From DASPXK01 sp035637315 (GTDB lineage: Bacteria; Chloroflexota; UBA6077; JACCZL01), in contig DASPXK010000439.1 in assembly GCA_035637315.1 (NCBI GenBank), positions 1 to 8,982 on the forward strand: 8,982 bases of DNA. The letters run 5' to 3'. Below, in pieces: positions 6,203 through 8,982 of the stretch. Both the position numbers and the translations under genes were made by a program. Position 1 is the stretch's first letter. Each line of letters opens with the position of its first letter. Under the pieces are notes generated by a model, which saw only the letters and a list, made by a program, of their open reading frames with translations, had not been told where the DNA came from and did not search any database.

Positions 6203-6208
6203 ACCTCC
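6203..6208 (-). promoter_or_regulatory. Shine-Dalgarno of korA
   Basis: GGAGGT four bases upstream of the ATG at 6198 fixes this start over the 15-codon longer open frame. Confidence 0.8.
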
Positions 6209-6279
6209 ACGCTCGTGCGCCGCGCCCACCGATGGTGGACCACCGCGCGTGACGGCCCTCAGCGAGCGACCGACACAAA

Positions 6280-6302
6280 CACGACGCCCTTACGGCGTCG
6301 TG
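6280..6302 (-). promoter_or_regulatory. 9-bp hairpin in the korA leader
   Basis: CACGACGCC (6280-6288) and GGCGTCGTG (6294-6302) form a perfect 9-bp stem with a 5-base loop. On the minus strand it is followed by TTTGTGT, too poor in T for a convincing intrinsic terminator. It may be a weak terminator for the EVE gene upstream, or a structured element in the korA 5' leader, since it lies between the TATAAT box and the start codon. It is AT/GC-mixed and perfectly paired, so chance is unlikely. Confidence 0.5.
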
Positions 6303-6375
6303 GCGGACAACTCTGGTCTGACTGGCCGTGCCAGGCGGAGACGGGCCTCCCCCGACCACACCGAGCCACTGAGAA

Positions 6376-6398
6376 ATTATACCCCCGCTCGGAGGGGG
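6376..6398 (-). promoter_or_regulatory. Candidate korAB promoter: TATAAT adjoining a GC inverted repeat
   Basis: On the minus strand the sequence reads CCCCCTCCGAGCGGGGG followed at once by TATAAT (6381-6376). TATAAT is a perfect -10 hexamer in a GC-rich setting; a start near 6369 gives korA a leader of about 170 bases. The 5-bp CCCCC/GGGGG inverted repeat (6398-6382) fills the -35/-10 spacer, where a regulator could bind. No clear TTGACA is seen. Alternatively the repeat plus TATAATTTCT acts as a terminator for the EVE gene that ends at 6445. Confidence 0.45.
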
Positions 6399-6444
6399 AC
6401 GCTAGGCGTTTAGGCCGACGCACCGTTCGTGCCAGGCACATGTT

Positions 6445-6978
6445 TCAAGCGCCGGCTGCGGCGCCGACCACTTGCGCGTCGGGCCTCTCGCGCGGCCGAC
6501 GTGGCGGTCGCTCGCGCGTTTGGCCGCGTCGCTCGATCAGCCGTCGCATCTCGTGCTCGATCAGCGAGAAATCGGCCGCCGACAGGAGGTGAAGCTGACC
6601 CTGAAACACGAGTGGCCAGTCCTCTGGGGGCCAGCGCTTCACGTACAGCAGCCGCGGCGCGATCTGGCGCGCGTCAAGATATTCGTGCTCCTCTAGGACC
6701 ATGTCGGGCCGAATGTGGACTCGCCATGGGAATACCTCTGGCCGGCGTTCGGCGTTCTTCCAGATCACCCGATGGTCCTCGAAGAAGCCTGACGTAGTCG
6801 TGGCGGTGGCCGGGAACGCCTGGTGGCGGCTGATGTAGTACAGCACCCGGTCACCGGAGGCCATCCGCTCCGCCTTCTTTCGGTGACGGGCCTTCAGGCC
6901 GAGGACGTTGAGGCCACGCTGGCGCGTGATCTCGAAGTTCTCCGGGCTCGTGATGATCATCCAGTGGCTGCCGGGCAT
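6445..6978 (-). CDS. EVE-domain protein (PUA-like, YTH-related fold)
   Basis: A 177-residue protein. Residues 5-145 match the EVE (DUF55/UPF0310) domain: HWMIITSPENFEITRQRG, NVLGLKARHRKKAERM, SGDRVLYYISRHQAFPATATTTSGFFEDH, FPWRVHIRPDMVLEEHEYLDARQIAPRL, YVKRWPPEDWPLVFQGQLHLL and DFSLIEHEMRRL. EVE domains have an aromatic cage thought to read modified bases in RNA or DNA; the Trp, Tyr and Phe residues of the motif stretches are retained. Residues 150-170 are an Arg/Pro-rich basic tail that could contact nucleic acid. ATG at 6978 is chosen because the domain begins there; upstream codons are non-conserved. GGGAGG (6995-6990) lies 11 bases upstream. The gene sits between the ketopantoate-reductase-like gene and korA with gaps of 111 and 246 bases, so it is probably not tightly coupled to either. 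The partner system, if any, is not visible. Confidence 0.88.
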   Translation of the reverse strand: MPGSHWMIITSPENFEITRQRGLNVLGLKARHRKKAERMASGDRVLYYISRHQAFPATATTTSGFFEDHRVIWKNAERRPEVFPWRVHIRPDMVLEEHEYLDARQIAPRLLYVKRWPPEDWPLVFQGQLHLLSAADFSLIEHEMRRLIERRGQTRERPPRRPRERPDAQVVGAAAGA

Positions 6979-6979
6979 C

Positions 6980-6991
6980 GGCGACGTCGCC
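6980..6991. repeat. 12-bp perfect palindrome at the EVE gene start
   Basis: GGCGACGTCGCC is its own reverse complement and lies between the Shine-Dalgarno and ATG of the EVE gene, overlapping the last two bases of GGGAGG. It may be an operator, or it may form a small RNA hairpin that partly covers the ribosome site. Chance is possible in GC-rich DNA. Confidence 0.35.
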
Positions 6992-7089
6992 TCCCGCGGA
7001 GCGTCGCCCCAGGACGACCTCCGCCAGTGGGAGACAGCCTCTTTGGTGCCCCCCGCCAATGGCAGCGTAGCACCCGGCCTGACCTGGTG

Positions 7090-8013
7090 TCAAAGCCGCG
7101 CGCGCTGCTCCTCGAGCCTCAGACAAGCGTAGATGCAGGCGTTGATCGGAGCCGGAATGCCGTGGGCCCGAGCGAGACGAACGACCGTGCCGTTGAGCGA
7201 CTCGACCTCCAGACGTCGGCCGCGCTCGAGATCGCGCTGCATCGACGATTTCATGTCCCGCTTCAACGTGTGGGCGAACGCCATCATTCGAGCCACGGGA
7301 TCAGGGTCAAGCTGAATGCCCTCGGCCTCGGCGACGGCGGCCGTCTCGGCAAACGCGCCGGACAGCATCTCGCGCGTCTCGGGAATCGCCAGTACCTCGC
7401 CAATCGGCGACCGAGTCAGGGTGCTCAGCCCCGACATGCCGACGATGAATAGGAACTTCTCCCACAGCGCCTTGCGGATGTCATCCAAGAGCGTCGGCTG
7501 CAGGCCGGCCGTCTCGAACGCCGCCAGGACGCGCTCCAAGCGCTCGCTTCTACGGCCATCCGGCTCGCCAAAAGCCACCCGCCGCATTGGGCTGGTCTGC
7601 GCGATGAGACCCGGTTCGGCGATCGTCGTCTCGATGTGGGCTGTGCCGGCCATCGCGACTCCCGCTCCGAGCACGGCGTCGATGCGCTCGACGCTGTCGA
7701 CACCGTTCTGGAAGCTGAGCACGGTCGCCCCGGCTGGAACCACGGGCCGGATCGCTTGCGCAGCCCGCTCCGTGTCGTATGTCTTGACGGCGAAGAGGAG
7801 CAGCTCCGGCTGTCCGAGCTCTTCGGGGCGGTCGGTGGCGTGGACCAATGGCAGCTCGAAGCCGCCATGCACGCTCCGCACGCGGAGCCCGCGCTCGCGC
7901 AGCGCCCGCAGGTGCTCGCCGCGCGCAAGGAAACTCACTTCATGCCCGGCTTTGGCCAGCAGCCCACCAAAGTAGCCACCGATCCCGCCGGCGCCGATTA
8001 CGGCGATCCGCAT
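7090..8013 (-). CDS. Ketopantoate reductase family protein (2-dehydropantoate 2-reductase-like)
   Basis: A 307-residue NADP-dependent oxidoreductase of the ApbA/PanE family. The N-terminal Rossmann domain starts IAVIGAGGIGGYFG (residues 3-16), with FAVKTYD (74-80) and SFQNGVDSVERI (100-111; Asn103 matches the conserved Asn). The C-terminal helical domain carries the likely catalytic Lys186 (LWEKFLF), SSMQRDLERGRRLEVESLNG (256-275) with Glu269, and HGIPAPINACIY. PanE reduces 2-dehydropantoate to pantoate for CoA synthesis. However, the two Asn that follow the catalytic Lys in E. coli PanE (KxxxNxxxN) are Ile190 and Ser194 here, so the substrate may differ; I leave the symbol empty. ATG at 8013 has AGGAGGAGGG (8027-8018) four bases upstream. 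The gene lies 80 bases after the SDR gene on the same strand. Confidence 0.9.
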   Translation of the reverse strand: MRIAVIGAGGIGGYFGGLLAKAGHEVSFLARGEHLRALRERGLRVRSVHGGFELPLVHATDRPEELGQPELLLFAVKTYDTERAAQAIRPVVPAGATVLSFQNGVDSVERIDAVLGAGVAMAGTAHIETTIAEPGLIAQTSPMRRVAFGEPDGRRSERLERVLAAFETAGLQPTLLDDIRKALWEKFLFIVGMSGLSTLTRSPIGEVLAIPETREMLSGAFAETAAVAEAEGIQLDPDPVARMMAFAHTLKRDMKSSMQRDLERGRRLEVESLNGTVVRLARAHGIPAPINACIYACLRLEEQRARL

Positions 8014-8063
8014 CCAACCCTCCTCCTAACACTTCCCGACGCGGAAAGGGGGAAGCGGGGTTG

Positions 8064-8105
8064 CCTCATTCCTCATGCCTCGTGCCTTGGTCCTCATTCC
8101 TCATT
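8064..8105. repeat. Degenerate heptamer array, CCTCATT-type, six units
   Basis: Six consecutive 7-base units: CCTCATT, CCTCATG, CCTCGTG, CCTTGGT, CCTCATT, CCTCATT. Three are identical and three are decayed copies. The right end lies inside the SDR gene and encodes its last residues (NEE) and TGA stop, so the array runs from coding into non-coding DNA. The remaining gap (8014-8063) holds the panE-like Shine-Dalgarno and a 6-bp CTTCCC/GGGAAG inverted repeat (8032-8055), too weak to call a terminator. Confidence 0.8.
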
Positions 8106-8900
8106 CGCGCGTCTTCGGAACATGTGCTCGGACAGGGTCAATTGGAGACGCCTGGGGAAAGCGTTGACGGCCAGGCCGATCAGGCGGTTGCTCAGGCCGG
8201 GCGTGGCGATGGGCTTGTTGTGGTCCAGGGCGCGAAGAGCGTACTCGACGACCGCCTCACGGGGCATCGCCCGCACATCGTGGAAAAATCGAGACTCCTT
8301 GGCCCCGCCCTCGCCGAAGCGCGTATCGGCAACCGGACCAGGGCAAAGCGCCATGACGCGGACTCCGTCACGCCGATGCTCGGCCCAGAGCGCGGCGCTG
8401 AAGCTCATCACGAACGCCTTCGAGGCGGCGTAGACCGCGAAGTGGGGCAGCGGCTGGAATGCGGCCGTCGAGGCGACGTTAAGAATGGCGCCAGAGCGCC
8501 GTGCGACCATGCGCGGCAGGTACAAGCCGGTCAGCGCCACCAGCGCCTCGACGTTCAGGTGGACCATCTCGAGCTGGCGCTCGAGAGGCCCTTCGACAAA
8601 TCGCCCCAGTCTGCCCAAGCCGGCGTTGTTGACCACCAGGTCAGGCTCGAAGCCCCGCTCGTCGGCCGCGGCCTGGAGTCTGCGCGGCCCGTCGCGATCG
8701 GCCAGGTCGACGGGCACGACCTCGACGCGCAGGTCGTGCCGGGCCGCCAGGTCGTTAGCCAGCGCCCGCAGGCGATCCTCGGACCGGGCCGCCAGCAGAA
8801 GCGACGTCCCACGCGCCGCGAGAGCCTGCGCGAAGGCCTCGCCGATCCCCGACGAGGCGCCGGTCACCAGAGCCGCTCTCAGCCCTTGCGTCACGCGCAC
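8094..8900 (-). CDS. Short-chain dehydrogenase/reductase (SDR family)
   Basis: A 268-residue classical SDR of the DltE/COG0300-like group. The NAD(P)-binding TGASSGIG motif is at residues 13-20, and AARSEDRL (37-44) suggests a preference for NADP(H). VDLAD (64-68) and NNAG (91-94) follow. The catalytic residues Asn116, Ser144, Tyr157 and Lys161 (YAASK) are all present. The loop after PGPVADTRF covers the substrate site; the substrate cannot be read from the sequence. The frame is open to an ATG at 8942, but GTG at 8900 has GGAGGG six bases upstream and starts MRVTQGLRAALVTGASSG, the usual distance to the motif, so it is preferred. The last four codons come from the heptamer array. It is first in a run of minus-strand genes. 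Confidence 0.9.
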   Translation of the reverse strand: MRVTQGLRAALVTGASSGIGEAFAQALAARGTSLLLAARSEDRLRALANDLAARHDLRVEVVPVDLADRDGPRRLQAAADERGFEPDLVVNNAGLGRLGRFVEGPLERQLEMVHLNVEALVALTGLYLPRMVARRSGAILNVASTAAFQPLPHFAVYAASKAFVMSFSAALWAEHRRDGVRVMALCPGPVADTRFGEGGAKESRFFHDVRAMPREAVVEYALRALDHNKPIATPGLSNRLIGLAVNAFPRRLQLTLSEHMFRRRANEE

Positions 8901-8906
8901 GGCGGC

Positions 8907-8912
8907 CCCTCC
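8907..8912 (-). promoter_or_regulatory. Shine-Dalgarno of the SDR gene
   Basis: GGAGGG six bases upstream of the GTG at 8900. It decides the start: the longer ATG at 8942 adds 14 residues of non-conserved sequence. Confidence 0.7.
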
Positions 8913-8932
8913 AGGGAAGTTGTGGCTCCGAG

Positions 8933-8941
8933 ATGGTAGCA
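8933..8941 (-). promoter_or_regulatory. Possible extended -10 promoter of the SDR gene
   Basis: On the minus strand TGCTACCAT fits an extended -10 element (TGnTAnnnT), with the predicted start about 25 bases before the GTG at 8900. No -35 match is seen. A promoter here would also rule out the ATG at 8942, which would not be transcribed. The remaining bases to 8982 hold nothing recognisable. Confidence 0.3.
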
Positions 8942-8982
8942 TGCTGTGTCCCCCTCGTATGCCGCGACGTCTGACGAATCTC

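Noticed and set aside
6199..6369. Known riboswitch class in the korA leader
   Set aside because: I could not match the conserved cores of TPP, cobalamin, SAM, glycine or T-box elements; only simple hairpins are visible.

Overview
The window is GC-rich, roughly two thirds G+C by eye, and densely packed bacterial chromosome. No rRNA, tRNA, CRISPR array, phage gene or transposase is visible. The gene content points to an uncultured Chloroflexota-like bacterium, but no marker gene is present, so this is an inference. Supporting signs are a fused KorA/KorB ferredoxin oxidoreductase, an ACT protein with a C-terminal domain otherwise known mainly from methanogens, a secreted P-domain protein with a Thr-Pro linker, a probable leaderless gene, and heptanucleotide repeats at gene borders.

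Left part (1-2376): the 3' end of an OmpR/PhoB response regulator on the + strand converges, with one base between stop codons, on a minus-strand pair. That pair is an ECF-type RNA polymerase sigma factor (start 2026) followed by a P-domain protein. The P-domain frame continues directly from the sigma frame through a single TAA and has no usable start codon of its own. The 350-base gap upstream of the sigma gene holds an 8-bp inverted repeat, a possible ECF promoter and a tandem array of the heptamer CCCACTG (2287-2355).

Middle (2363-3310): an ACT-domain protein on the + strand starts with GTG just after a TACACT -10 box and is probably leaderless. It converges on hicA, with a small GGGTCAG heptamer array between the two genes.

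Right part (3092-8982): seven genes lie on the minus strand. In transcription order they are a short-chain dehydrogenase, a ketopantoate-reductase-like protein, an EVE-domain protein, korA, korB, hicB and hicA. korA and korB overlap by 11 bases, and hicB starts 32 bases after korB, so korA-korB-hicB-hicA could be one transcript. A perfect TATAAT lies 178-183 bases upstream of korA, next to a GC-rich inverted repeat and ahead of a leader with a 9-bp hairpin.

KorAB oxidatively decarboxylates a 2-oxoacid, most likely 2-oxoglutarate, to the acyl-CoA while reducing ferredoxin. HicBA is a small type II toxin-antitoxin module. The upstream genes have gaps of 80-246 bases and no clear shared pathway. 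I found no clear new multi-gene system. The most unusual points are the sigma/P-domain junction, the three unrelated 7-bp tandem arrays at gene borders, and the heptamer array where the -35 element of the ACT gene would lie.
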